A DNA stretch of 64,000 bases, from positions 6,475,822 through 6,539,821 of the forward strand of contig NC_064038.1 in NCBI RefSeq assembly GCF_932526225.1. Reading direction: 5' to 3'. The stretch is from Nematostella vectensis. Taxonomy: Eukaryota > Cnidaria > Anthozoa > Actiniaria > Edwardsiidae. The notes beneath the pieces are model-generated. The model did not search any database. It saw nothing but the letters and a program-made list of their open reading frames with translations, and had not been told where the DNA came from. Shown in pieces: positions 23,758-36,346 of the stretch (its first letter is position 1; every line of letters begins with the position of its first letter). The position numbers were made by a program, and so were the translations under genes.

Positions 23758-25496
23758 CAAAGGAGTAAAGGAGAAAAAGAAACTAAGGGGCTCAGGACTT
23801 CGGTGCGCGCACTGTTTTGCAGGTGGCGCCTTACTTTTTGTCAGCGTCGCGTCTAGGAAAGTTTGAATATAAACAATCGTTTGGCAACGTATTTTCGTTC
23901 TGTCAAACGCAACAACTATCAACAAAAAGCTCGTCAAATTTTATTTATTTCACATTGTGTATGGTTTGTAAACCATAATTGTTTCAGGTTTTATATAAAC
24001 TAAACGTATCATGGAACCATAAGTAAAAATTTAAATACTTATCGTTTCTTGGTTACCGGGGTGTGAATGCCTAGCATGGTCACTAGTCGCTATTCTTACG
24101 TAGCGGGGGGATTGGGTCGAGTTGATAAGCGAAAAGCATACTGGGACTGTTTTAGGGGACGCAATTCATCATGTCGTCGATCGATGCACACGTTGATATT
24201 CAGAAAGCAAAATTGCAAACTTGAACTTTATACTCATCAGTTCAAGGGTCTTAGTAAGCCTCCATTTTGTCATCCTAGCAAGGTTACAAAGTGCAATAAA
24301 GCGTCTATTTCATTTGCTGATTTGGCAAAGCAAAATAATTTTTTTCTTTATTGAAATTGCCAAATAACGTATAAAACTTTGTTTTCCATTTTGAATGAAA
24401 ACAATAACAAAGGTTAGGCTAACAAGGGGTCTATTCCATGCATGGAAAGGGGATCCCCCCCCCCACCTGCAATAAAAAAAGAAACAAATATAACAAATTA
24501 AGGGCATCCCCGAGGGAACCAAAAACATCCGTGTGGAACACTCTCTTCTCTCCGCCCAGAACTTCAGAAAAAGTGAGCTTGGTGGAATGGGATGCAAATG
24601 GGCCAAGGGTGTACCAAGGTTTTCTCGAAAGGATGTCACAATCAAAAGCGTAAAATGGAAGAGGAATAGTATTTGACGATTTTTCTTCGCGGCCAAGGGG
24701 ATGCCTGTCTGTGACATGTCACACTTTAAAGAAAAGTGAGCTTTTTTCGGTGCTTTGATAGATTTGGTACTGATGACCCATGTCTGTGGCCGCCACTATT
24801 TGTGAACAAGTGCCTTAATTCTTTTTCTTGAAGTAACACCAGCGAGTACTCGAGGGTATATCAAATGAGCGTGTTCTAGAGCTACATCAGGTTGACATTT
24901 TCTAAGATTGCATGTATGATGGTTGATGATAAGTCATGGTTCCTTGCTAATCCAAATACCTTATCCTAAGTTGAACAAATTTATTTCTATAGTAAAAGGA
25001 AGAGGGAAATATTTTCCTAGCTATATCATTATTATTATCAACTATCAAATGTTAACGCTGTAAAGTCCCGAGGGGGGGGACTTCCTCCGGGAGGGTTCTT
25101 TCCATGTCGGCTTGATAGGGGTGCTCGTCGTATTTTTAGGGGCCTCAGGCTTCAGGTATTTTTTAGGAGGTATCCAAGAATAAAAAAGGCTTTTCTCTTA
25201 TAAATGGTATTTTTAAGGCTCCTGAGGAATTGTTTAGGGTAGCAATTTTCAGTCGTGCATGTATTTTTAGGGGTAATTTTCGAATTTTCCGACGAGCACC
25301 CCACTCACTTTTACATTGAAGACCCCCCCCCCCCCCCCCCCCCCCGGGTCTAAAGTATTCTATTTGTAAAACTGTAACAGCCCCTTGCTTAAACAGTACA
25401 TCACACCAGCATTCTTATGTGGCACATGGCACGCCCAGGGGGAGGGTCAGAACTCTGACCCATATTTCGTGTTAGTATGTCTAGAAGGGCGTGGTA
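23758..25496. other. Intergenic, no gene recognised
   Basis: Lies between the 3' ends of GAL3ST (+) and the RNF126-like gene (-), which converge. It contains an inverted-repeat element at 25065-25352 and poly-C tracts. Open frames here have no recognisable domains. Confidence 0.4.
25065..25352. mobile_element. Inverted-repeat element related to 19094-19440
   Basis: GGGGTGCTCGTCG near 25120 is inverted as CGACGAGCACCCC near 25290. The interior has 'tatttttaggggc' motifs like the 19-kb element, and the ends are a G-rich and a poly-C tract (25322-25345). Confidence 0.65.
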
Positions 25497-28400
25497 TTAC
25501 GTGGACTCTTCGGTCTCCTCCCCTGATCGTGTTTGGTTTTTTGACAGGCTCAACCGGCAAATTGGACACGAATCGTGCTGGAAAGACAACAAAAAAAAAA
25601 AAGCGAATGAGAGCAAAGTACATGTAGTGCAAAATACTATAGATAATAGTACACAGCAGAGGTGGTTCAGTATAGTCAATCTTAAAAAAAATATGAACTT
25701 CTGGGGACTTGAACACAATATACAGCCAGGCCTTGGGTTACAGACAAGAGGGAGATGTGTGATGCATGTGTTATCTGATGTATTTCTCCCCCTCACCATT
25801 TTTAACCAGGGTATGATACAGTCTTTGTGGTAATGGTGATTACAAGGCAGCATTAGAACTTCCTCGTGTAGTTTCAATTGCTCTTGGCATACAGCACATT
25901 CTGTTCTGGAATCTGAATGGACAAGCGGTTAGTAATATGTATGTTGAATAATGTTAAATACTATGTATGTTGAATACTATGTATGTTGGATACATAGTAG
26001 GTGAGTAACAATGTGCATTGGTGATGACTTTTTTTTAACAAATTTAAAGCAGCATTGTCACCAGTTCACTTCCAGAGGTCTGACAGAAACCTCAACTGTC
26101 AAAATCTATTGGAATCCGTACTATTTAAAAGGCCATCCGCTATAAATTATCAATCACATCCTCAAAGAAATTTCTTATAGACACACTGCTTTCAAAATGT
26201 TGAAATATTTTTCGAGTTTTCCTTAAAAAATCATAGGAGATTGTTACGTAATTGGCCAGAAGTAAACTGGCAACAATGCGGCTTTACTGAGTATTTACTT
26301 GAAGGGTAACAGGCATCATGAAAAATGATGGTATTTGGCAATCCTTCAAATAAGGAAATAACCCACATTTTGGCGGCCAAGAAGGGAAGGGAGTGGGTAC
26401 CCTGTGCATTTCCAGTATGTCTGTGGTAAATGTAAGTACAGCCAGCATATCTAAACACAGTCTGTACACATCTTTCCCACACACTATGGCAATCAGAGTG
26501 ACTTACCTATTAATGACTGTGTAACTTTAACTTTCGGTAGGTTTTCTATTTTGTCGTTTTCTGCAGGAGGTGGTCCAGCACCTTCTAATTGATTTAGTAA
26601 CTAAAAATAAATAAATAAATAATTTGAGGTGAGTTCCATTCAACATTAAACCTTCTAGTTGATTTAGTAACTAAAAACATAAATAAATAGATAATTTGAG
26701 GCGAGTTCCATTCAACATTAAACCTAGTTGATTTAGTTACTAAAAAAAATAAATAGATAATTTTAGGCAAGTTTCAAGCAACGTTAAACCTTCTTATTGA
26801 CTAGTAACTAAAAAAAATATAATAATTTGAGGTGAGTTCCATGCAACATTAAACCTTCTAATTGATTTAGTAACTAAAAAATAAATAATTTAAGGTGAGT
26901 TCCATACAACATTAACCTTCTAATTGATTAAGTAACAAAAAAAATAATTTGAGGTGAGTTCCATGCAACATTAAACCTTCTCACTGACTTAGTAACTAAA
27001 ATAAAACCTTGAGGTGAGTTCCATGAAACATTAAACTTTCTTAATTGATTGAGTAACTAAAAAAATAATAAACAATGAGGTGATTTCCAGGCAACATCAA
27101 ACCTTCTAATTGGCTTAGTATCTCAATAAATATAGGGCACAGGCGACCAGGCCCAGCCTCCTCTTTTCAGATATGCCGTTAAAAGATATAGTAAGAATTA
27201 TAATGAAACCCAGCATAGAACATTGAAGCTGCCCCCCCCCCCCCCCCCCCATAAAATCCATGTGCTCCCTCCATTTTACAGCTCCTGGGTACTGTACTTC
27301 ATGTAAGTGTAGCAGGAATTCAAACTACCTGTGTTATAATAGAATCAAGACCATTAGTGCCCCACACGTAATCACCAGGATTTCCATGTAGCTGCAGCAT
27401 ATTACTGAAAAACAAAGAGAGAAGGGAAGTGATAAGGGTGTAGGGTAATGTGAGGCATCCAAAAGAGAATGAAAGTAATAAGAAATACCAGGTTAAGGTG
27501 TAAGAGGGTAATGTTGGGCTTGCAAAGACAGAACAAAAGTGATAAGAATGTTAGGGTAATGTGAGGCATGCAAATAGGGAATGAAAGTAATAAGAAATAC
27601 CATGTTAAGGTGTAAAAGGGTAATGTTGGGCTTGCAAAGACAGAACAAAAGCGATAAGGGTGTAAAGGTAACTTGACAGGGCCTCTGACCGGATGCAGAA
27701 AAAATCTTCAAATTTCGTAGAAATTTTGGGTCAAAAGTTGCGGACAAAAATCGAAATTTTGGGTGGGGAGTGAACAACCTTTTTTTACTCACTTGCAGGT
27801 ACAGGATATGTGACATATCTAATTACATAAAAGTCGTTGATTTTTATCTATATAATACAAAAATATCAAAATTGCACAGCGTTTGAATCAATCTATACGG
27901 TCTACAAGAAAGTCTTTATTACGATATCGTAATAAATCCTCAATATTAGTTAAACAACAATGCAAAATGAAGAGTTAGCTGAGTACCACGAATTTCCTCC
28001 GTTAATGATGTGTAATATCACATATGTACGTGAGAACAGCATGTAATTTCACGCATAAACAAATGTCTTTGGATTTTACCTCTACTCACATACACTTCGT
28101 CTTTGTTGAGTTGATATCTCAATGTCACTTTTGCCATGCCTAATCTAATTGTCTATTTGTATTGACATTACACTGAATAAGTCGCGCTCAATAGATTTGC
28201 TTGTAGTAAAAGTTGATTTGAAGCGAAGTTTCTGTTGCACAAAATAAAACAAACATGGTATTTGATCCAGCTCATCAGAAGCGCGATGTTTGAATTGGTG
28301 TCGTGCTTTGCTGTGCAGCACGACAGGTGCAGCCGTGCTTAACACCGTGCCGAACTTAATTGATTCAGACGTAGAGCTGTTCATGTGCCCAATCCAAACA

Positions 28401-31400
28401 ATTGCACTCGGCACAGCAGGAGCGTGACGTATGAATCGGGACTTACACCTAGTATTACACTAGTATGAATTCGCATCAAGGTATTTCTTTACAACTGTGG
28501 TAAGGCTATCGTATGTGGTAACCAGGGATCTCCATTGCTGTAACCGACTCCAAAAAGATCCTAATTTTTCTCTTATGAATATATATTTTTTAATACATTG
28601 CAAATTTAGGCTTTTCAGCTCAGGGTGCGGAAGTTGCAAAAATGGTCTAGGTTGCAGATTCAGATCTCCGCATCCTGTCAGAGGCCCTGACTTGAGGTTT
28701 GCAAAGACAAAACAAGTGATAAGGGTGTAACGGTAGCTTGAGGCTTACAAAGACAGAACAAAAGTGATTATGGTGTTAGGGTAACACAGTTTAGAGGGGG
28801 TTCAGAGTGGTGACTCATGTAGTGAGATGGGTTTGACCTACTTTACCTCTTTGTTTGTAGACTAGAAGTTGGTTAGTTCAGGTAATTACAACTCTGACCC
28901 CACCCTGTGTTTTTCTACAGTATACACCATATTTAACACCAACTTACAATGGGAAAAGGCCTACTGAAGGTCCATCTCCATCAGTTGATACAACTGAAAA
29001 AGAAAAAAAATCAAAATCAGTACCCTTTGAAATGATCATCGACTGCAGTCAAGAGATCAGTGTGGGATTGTATCTATTTTTGTACAACATTTTAAAGACA
29101 TTGTATGGCACACTGTTAATCAATTTTGGCAATCAACTGTTCAAAGCTGTTATTGGTTATCTCTAAGTAAAATAGGCTCTGCGTATTTAAATAATAATAA
29201 TAATAACAACAACAACAATAATAACAAATTATAATAACAAATGATGATGTCTATGGTGATGATGATAATAACAAATATGGGCAACTTTTTTTAGGATTAA
29301 AGCCATAGCAGGCTTCAGAAGGGAGTAAAAAGGGAGGGGCATGTTTCTTCAACTTGGCAATGCCGCCCTGGAAACCACAAGCTTGCATTTTACTCACCAT
29401 TAATTCCCTGTTGCCCAAAACTCGCTAACAAATTTTGTAGTATTCTGTAGGTAACAAAATACAGATTTTGAGAAAGAAAACATAATTGTATTCTGCCAAG
29501 ACAATTTCGAGTACAGTGATCTGACAATTTCTAAGCAAAATGCAAAACCATCTGTAACATTAGTCACAGATATGTACCCTTTAGGGGTGTACACAGGGAA
29601 AAAGCTCAAGGAGCCAAAAAAATGCTGTGATTGTAAGGGACATACTATGTCTCTAAAGACAGGAGGATATGTCTTCTCAATGAATCGCCTTTTGGGCTTT
29701 TGTAGTTTTGAATGTTTATTGTCTTCTGACAAATCACAAGCAAGAGACTTGTCAAGACACATTCCTAGTTGATGGCAAAGCATGTGATTGGTCAAAATAA
29801 ACATTTCATACATATTTCCAAGGTTCACAGGTTTACTGGTCATGCTGTAATGGTGGCTTACAAATCAATCGCTGCAGCAGATCCAGCATTTGATGAGCTT
29901 GGTCCACCTAATCTTTGTCGAATTGCTATTCTTGTTCTTGGTCTAGCTCGTCGTCTTCCACTTCTTGTACCAGCTGGGTGATCTAAAAAACAAAGGGCAA
30001 TTAACATGTTAAATGAAAACAAATTTATATCTGAAATAGTGTTAAAAAACTAATTCAGAGGTGGAGGGAAGATATATTGAATGAGCTTACCTGCCCCTAA
30101 TCGCCCTGTAAACATTCGCTCCCATAACTAGTGATAATATAATAGGTTAGCTTGGAGAATGCAAACAAATGATAGTCAATAGGAACAATAAAATTAGTAC
30201 TATTTAAAGAGTGACATTTGAATTTTACTTGACCACAAGGCATACCTTAAATGGAGATGAGGGAAGTTATTTTGCAACTTTGTATTTCAGCCACAATACT
30301 CTTTTTATCAGTTATATACAAAATTGATTTCACTTATAAATCTTAAATAAATCTCACTTCAGTGAGTATACAAAATTGATTTCACTTATAAATCTTAAAT
30401 AAATCTCACTTCAGTGAATTCTGCGGCTGGGTCAGTATCCGCGTCCTCCCATTCATCATCGTCATCACCTCTGTAAATCACAACAAAAATGAGCATTACA
30501 TGGATTAGAATGTTATAGTGTATTATGGCCTAAAAAAATAAAGTATGACTAAAGTCCAGTACCTTGACTCCTCTGTTGATAACTGCTCAATGAAGCCTCC
30601 TTGACACCAGGGACATGTGTAGTCCTAGAAATACATTAACACAGTATCAAACAAACGTTGGTGATGGTTTGTATGAGCCTCTAGTCATAGTTTGATGCAA
30701 GACCACTACAGTTGTTTGTTCTCTAAAGAATGCTGTGTTTCTACTAGATTAGTTATATTGAAATAGACCCTCCCCCCCCACTCACACACAGAGTTTGTAT
30801 CTTGTCACCAGGCAACCAGTTGTGCCTTCTAGCCTTTTCCGCAATGCAGGGGGCTTATTTCAGTTTTTTGATGTAGAAAAGTGACCATTCTACAAGAACT
30901 GCCTGCTGAATGGCTCAATGATAGCAGGAAAACCATTTAACTGCTTTAGCTTGGGAGTCACCTAGTTAGGTTATACCCCACCCCTCCCCGCAAAAGAGCT
31001 GCGGCCCCACCACTTTTTGAGACAGAAAAACGTCAAATACTATGATGTATCCCTTTTTGTTTTTCAAAATGATAACTTTTTTCAGTCAGCCCACACACTT
31101 ATCTATATCCTCTGCAGTCCCTGTTTTTTGTACAGTAAGAAAGGCAAATGAACATGACCGCCTGCTAGCACCGTCATGGTTTCCATTCACCAGGTATTAT
31201 TAAGGCATATTTATAATGGTAAACATAGCATTTTGGAAATCTTGATCTCAATATAGCGATCATTTAATATACAATCATTTTGTAGACATAGCTTTGCCTG
31301 TAAAACAACAACTGTCCTTTTACAGTATCTCATCTGGCCGGTTTGCTGTCAAGTGTCAGGTCTAAACAGATATACATGCACATTGACAGCACCAGCACTT

Positions 31401-34400
31401 GGGCCAAATTTTAGCAGCTGTTTGTGTGAAGGGATTTCAGACACTAAGGATGGCTGTGCAGGAGATTATAGTATGGCAAAATCATGGACCCTCTTCTTGG
31501 TTCAGGCAGAATTCAGGCCTCAATTACCCCCCCCCCCCCCCCCCCCTTACCCCAAGCAGCACACACGCTACCAAGGTGCTCTGGGGTTGATGCAATATAG
31601 AATCTCACATACACCTATCTCAAATAAGGTTGTCAGCGCAAATGGCGAAGGGCAATTGCCAAATGGCGGTTCTTATGCCCCAAAGGTGCTTATGGGTAGT
31701 AACTATTTGTAAAAATTATGGTTGTAAATAAACTCAAGTGATGTCAGAACCATATATTAATACATTTAATGGATAGTTATATGTTTTATTTATATTTTTC
31801 TGAATTTGGAGTAAATATCTTTGGATCTATTAGTCAGGGAGCATATGTAATCCCGTGGGGAATCACTGAAGAAAGGAAGCAACTATGCTAGTCGTGTCCA
31901 GGGGACTTCAAATAATAAAAAAAGTGATGTTGCCAAGTTTGTAACTTGCTCTGGGTCAAATTATGGCACCTTTGGTAAAATAACGTCAAAAGCCCAAAAT
32001 GGAAACGAGGCTGACATGAAAATCATTAATATCTTTGCTATTTTACAACAAAATATCACGAAACTTGCAGCGGATAATCATCACATCATTCAGAGGACAC
32101 ACCCTTGTTTTAATTCTGTCACATGACCCTTGACATGAAAACAAGGCATATTTATAAAATCCTTAATATCTATATTACTTGTTAACGAAATCTCACGAAA
32201 CTTGCAGCCAATGACTATAACGAATTTAGAGGCAATGATTTCATTTTTGTCACGTGATTAACATGACATGAAAACGAGGCTGATTACTCAATTACATGAA
32301 AACGTTTGAATTCTATGTTAAATGCATTATCGAACCGAATACACAGTGGATTACATCAAAAGTCCTCTACTACTATACATCAAATGTAGTCCTTGTCTCA
32401 AGAAGAATTCCTGATAAATATCATCAGTCTTACTCGCCCTCAGACTCATCTGAATCGGATACATAATCGCTGCTATCATCATCGTCGTCATCATCATCAT
32501 CACTCTCTTCTTCCTCGTCTTCCTCATCATTGTTGCCAGACTTGTTTTGACAGTCTTCACCATTGGCTGAGCAACCACAGAGATTTGTGCACTTTAAACC
32601 CGACTTCTTGCACTGGCATCTGTTTGTGACGCACCTGTCCTTGGCGCATTTACACTTGACTAACTGGATAATGACTTGTGGGGCAGGAGGTGATGTGGTC
32701 ATAACCGGGTCCCACACCTTGTCGCCATCGTTCCATTTCCATCCATACTTCTCTGGTGAAGGTAAGACTGGGTTGGCAACTGTTATCATTGTTCCAGACA
32801 AGCAGCTGGTAATGGGCCCAAAGCTTGATGCAAGGCTGCGTCAGTGGGGGGAAGCTGTTGCGATCTGGCTTGTTTCTTGGTGAAAAGCCACCATCGCAAT
32901 TCCTTAAGGGAGAAGATTTCTGTCTTCGGGACCAAGACCTGGCAAACAAACTTCGCTACACCACTGTGGCTCTCGTCACTTGGGAGAGGACTTGTTCCGA
33001 GCTGAGCTAGAGACCGAAAGCCAATGACATAAGCAGTGATTCCTTGAGCCTGCATTTCATAGATTTATTTATGTTACTTTGGATTACATTTTGATTTGTT
33101 TTACTTTTGCTAATTAAGCCTATACCTGCATGAGAATGGTGAGCAGCGTAGACCATTCATGGGCAGGGGCTGCTAGTGGCGGTGGAGCTCCAATCCTGGT
33201 GAGGGGCTGGCATTCATTAACAAGGGAATTAAATCCTGCCCAGACAGGCACTTGAGATGGGCTCATTCCTCCATCAGCATCTTCAACTGGAATGTGCGTA
33301 AGACTGCACCCAAGGAGCCAAGCGAAATTCTTCAGTTTAACTGTTATTGGGAGATGAGATCCTCCACACTGAAGCTAGAGGAAGGGTAGGTAGGACTTTT
33401 TCGGGGTTTTAGGAGCAGGGCATTCTAGCATTATTGTCTGGGGAAGGTCGTCAACAGAGCGATCGTTGCTTCCCGTCGAATCCAATCTATGGTAACAAAT
33501 AAAATGAAAGCTGTAATTTATACTGCGAAATAATGGATATTGTGTGTAATTCATCGAGATGGTGCTTTGGCTCAGGATGACTGCCCGCTTGTAGACCTCA
33601 CTGAGCTTTTTATCTAGGATTTAAAAACGGCATTTCAATAGTTCATGTAATCAAGAAAATATCCTACAGAAGGCTGCCTTAAAAACGTTGTGCACTCACC
33701 CAAAGGGAAATCCATAGGACCGTGTATTACCCATCTGAAAAAGCAATGGAGCTCCTTGGGAAGGTGCTTTTCACCAAGGTCGTCAAACCGTCCAGTGAAG
33801 ATCCAGCTCTCGCTGTTGTTTATGCGCTTGCGAAGGAGTACTGCAGCAGCATCATAAATTACTCTCATTTCGGCGTCTGTGGAACAGTCTTCCTCGATTG
33901 ATATCAAGGAGTTATCACAAGTTTCTTTGATAGTCAGTCTTTCTGGCTCATTAACTTGTTTCGGCGCCTGTGAAACTCGACATCCGGAATATGACTTGTA
34001 GTTGCTTAAGGGTCTTTCTGGTGCATGATGTATTTGCTGCATCATTTTCGCAAAGAACATTTGTATATAGAGTCTCAAGTTCTGCCATATTCAAAGGTTT
34101 CTCCTTTCTCAAAGCCTTCTTAGTTATATCCAAGAACTCGAATCTACCAGCTATCACGGCATTATCATCGCTTGGTAAGTACTAGGAGCTTCGCAGGACA
34201 TTTGTGACATTACCTAGGTAACAGCTATTGTGATATTTGACATCTATGGCAACAGCGTCTCCAGTGTCGATTGATGTAGCGAGCTTTGTTTGCAATTTCA
34301 CATCTCCAAGAATCTCTACAGCAGACCGGATAGACAACCCTGCTGCCTTTGTGCTTACAGCATGTAGTGAATCTTTGTATTTGGCAGGTTGATCACAGAA

Positions 34401-36346
34401 GAAGCAAAAAGCCTTACCGTAGGGGGTAGCCTGTAACCTTGTTATTTTCTTGCTCTCATCCTTTCCACTTAGAATTTGGTCCATCCTCAAATTTCATCTG
34501 GGCTTTTTTCAGTTTTCCAGCGTTAGTGGCATCCTGATAGCATGATCCATACCAAGTTGCATTCTCTTCAGCCAATTCTTCCACGGAGTAGGGTTTGAGT
34601 ATTTCCCAATTACCTTTATAAAAAGGATCTCCATATTTTCTTCTCTCTTCTATGAATTGAAGCAACCTTTGATGGGACGACGGATTATGTACCAAGGGCT
34701 CTTTTGTTTTCTCGTGACACAATGTACGGAATAGAAAATCTGGTTTGTCGTCTGACATGGCCGGAAAGGCCACCTAGGCTGTACTTACAGAACGTATAGA
34801 GAAAACATGGCGGATCACTATTTCCTTTTAAAATACCGCCGAGAAGTACTGCATACCATTAATACTTAGTCTCCCAGAGAAATACAACGGAAGTCCGTTA
34901 TTAGCATTGCAAAAAAGCTGCTAGATTTACTTTTGAATGCTGCAAACTAATATTTTCTATGCATTACATAATTTTTCGAAAGGTTTTTCATGCATAATCA
35001 TTTCAATAAATATCGAAAATGGTGGATACAAGATGGCAGGAATTATTTCAAATTGCTTTAAGAACTAGCAAATTAAATAGCCTTGCGACAAAATAATGCT
35101 ATTACCTTCTGAATATATGATAGTCATTTGCTGCAAGTTTCGTGAGATTTCGTTAACAAATAATATAGATATTTAAGGATTTTATAAATATGCCTCGTTT
35201 TCATGTCAAGGGTCACGTGACAGAATAAAAGCAAGAATATGTCCTCTGAATGATTATCCGCTGCAAGTTTCGTGAAATTTCGTTGTAAAATAGCAAAGAT
35301 ATTAATGATTTTCATGTCAGTCTCCTTTCCATGCTGAGCTTTTGATGTCATTTTACAAAGACCGCCGTAATTTGAACCAGAGCACGTTACAAACTTGGCA
35401 ATATCACTTTTCTTATTATCTGAAGTCCCCTGAACACGACTAGCATAGTTGCTTGCTTTCTTCAGTGATTTCCCATGGGACCTATTTTTTCGACATATGC
35501 TCCCTGACTGTATGGACCCTTTCGGTCGTAGAACTGCCATTTGTCCATCGCCATTGCTGTTTGCATTGACAACGTTTTTTTCGAAATAGGTGTATAAAAT
35601 GTTTGAAATCAAACTATAATAAGTATAAATATCTCTACCAAATGCTCCGTAATTTTGATGGTTCTGGTTGAATAATAAAATCAAAAGGGACTTATTTCTT
35701 ATGTTTTGATAGCATAAAACTGAATAAAATTCGGTGGAATGCTAGGGTTAGAAAATGGTATAAAGCCCATCTATAATAACAATTTTCAGTTAACAACTTG
35801 TTTGTTGGCATCTACACTTGCAATTTTTCATGAGTGACAATTTTAAATTGCTGAGAAAAAGCAAACCTGCTAGCTTTTGAGCAACTATAGTTGCCACATA
35901 AAAATTGCCGACTAAAAATTGTTAGTGTAGATGGGGCTTAAGTTTAAGTTAAGTTATAAGGAAACTATGATGGGTTGTTGTATATACAAATTCATGTATA
36001 ATAATGTGTTTGATTTTCCAGTATAAACAACAGGCGATGACAAATGACTATTCTCAAGCTCCAGAATAAAGCTATGGTCATTCAACAGCAATATGACTAA
36101 GATATTGCAGGAAATCCTAGTCAGAAAGTGAAAATTATTCCGAGGCAAGAGGAAAACGTTTAAAGTGCTGCGATGAAAACCTGGTTCTAAAATAGCTTGA
36201 TTGTCGCAACTTTTATCCCTCCAATGTCCCCAAAGAAAAAACACACATCTAACAGACATTACCGGAAGGTTGGGAGCTATTTCTTGGTTGCATTGATGAC
36301 AGAAAAACCTTGTTGCTGGGTTTGTTTCGACAGCCGCTTCGGCCAT
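25497..36346 (-). CDS. RNF126: RNF126/RNF115-like RING-H2 E3 ubiquitin ligase
   Basis: Ubiquitin ligase; in vertebrates RNF126 and RNF115 act in protein quality control and receptor trafficking. Eleven exons (5' to 3'): 36346-36263, 30624-30563, 30470-30410, 30127-30091, 29982-29862, 29444-29398, 28993-28948, 27404-27329, 26600-26507, 25912-25797, 25577-25497. All phases agree and the sum is 825 nt, 274 aa. The N-terminal zinc finger is C16-x2-C19 (CHQCNQEI) plus C32-x2-C35 (CPWCQGGFIEQL). An acidic stretch (DDDDEWED) and a basic RSGRRRARPRTRIAIRQR follow. ILQNLLASFGQ and NPGDYVWGTNGLDSIITQLL precede GPPPA. The RING-H2 (about 215-255) has CAVC, CNHHYHKDC and CPIC with all eight ligands, split by an intron. 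Exon 9 starts inside an acceptor-repeat array and exon 3 ends at a duplicated donor. Intron 1 holds a ~4-kb element. One gene stands for both vertebrate paralogues. Confidence 0.93.
26043..26286. mobile_element. MITE in an RNF126-like intron
   Basis: TTTAAAGCAGCATTGTCACC at the left, with the inverse GGCAACAATGCGGCTTTA at the right, and 'accagttcacttc'/'gaagtaaactgg' continuing inward. About 244 bp. The left half matches 4935-5095. Confidence 0.8.
26578..27125 (-). repeat. Array of copied 3' splice sites (about 64-bp unit)
   Basis: On the minus strand the unit is 'TTTTTAG|TTACTAAATCAATTAGAAGG' plus 'tttaatgttgaatggaactcacctcaaat'. The last copy (26600 downward) is the genuine acceptor and first 20 bases of RNF126-like exon 9. 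Eight further, progressively diverged copies lie upstream in the intron, out to about 27125. The repeat therefore crosses the intron-exon boundary. Confidence 0.9.
27420..28790. repeat. ~120-bp minisatellite interrupted by a transposon
   Basis: Units contain 'gataagggtgta.ggtaatgtgaggc', 'gaatgaaagtaataagaaatacca' and 'gggcttgcaaagacagaacaaaag'. About two and a half units lie before 27676, and related units resume at 28696-28790 after the 27677-28689 insertion. It lies in the intron between RNF126-like exons 7 and 8. Confidence 0.85.
27677..28689. mobile_element. 1013-bp non-autonomous DNA transposon with 6-bp target duplication
   Basis: Ends CAGGGCCTCTGACCGGATGC (left) and, read inward from the right, CAGGGCCTCTGACAGGATGC. 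Direct repeats ACTTGA flank it exactly (27671-27676 and 28690-28695), and the surrounding minisatellite continues on both sides. No transposase frame is visible. CAGGG-type ends recall hAT elements, but hATs make 8-bp duplications, so the superfamily is open. Confidence 0.88.
30350..30425 (-). repeat. Duplicated 5' splice site of RNF126-like exon 3 (51-bp unit, two copies)
   Basis: On the minus strand 'TCACTGAA|GTGAGATTTATTTAAG' plus 'atttataagtgaaatcaattttgtatac' is present twice, 51 bp apart. The first copy is the true end of exon 3 (30410) and its donor; the second is wholly intronic. Confidence 0.9.
31629..35580. mobile_element. ~4-kb element with long inverted ends in RNF126-like intron 1
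   Basis: About 450 bp at 31629-32260 recurs inverted, at high identity, at 35580-35115. Shared blocks include 'gtcagggagcatatgt', 'caactatgctagtcgtgt', 'cacgaaacttgcagc' and 'atatttataaaatcctta'. The left arm carries an extra ~100 bp near 31705-31815. Between the arms lies a minus-strand broken gene (32430-34758). This is the structure of a DNA transposon, or of a captured gene flanked by an inverted duplication. Exact ends and target duplication were not resolved. Confidence 0.75.
32430..34758 (-). pseudogene. Broken element gene with C-terminal tesmin/TSO1-like CXC domain
   Basis: Minus-strand reading in shifting frames: MSDDKPDFLFRTLCHEKTKE from 34758; GKAFCFFCDQPAKYKDSLHA and IDVKYHNSCYLG (34490-34182); FEFLDITKKALRKEKPLN (34157-33951); PKQVNEPERLTIKE and WIFTGRFDDLGEKHLPKELH (to about 33680); NFAWLLGCSLTHIPVEDADG and PAHEWSTLLTILMQ; then, after a small GT-AG intron at about 33056-33128, AQGITAYVIG and ELRWWLFTKKQ; finally EKYGWKWNDGDKVWDPV and the Cys cluster KCKCAKDRCVTNRCQCKKSG / CTNLCGCSANGEDC, with an Asp/Glu tail. 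At least three frame changes and a missing central segment make it a pseudogene. The layout resembles a large uncharacterised, probably transposon-linked family of marine invertebrates and fish (from memory). No transposase catalytic motif was identified. Confidence 0.7.

Noticed and set aside
29400-29843. 147-codon minus-strand frame
   Set aside because: Only its last part (29444-29398, read in another frame) is an RNF126-like exon; the rest is intron.
35124-35684. 186-codon minus-strand frame
   Set aside because: Lies in the right inverted arm of the 31629-35580 element; the matching left arm is not open, so a conserved protein is not supported.
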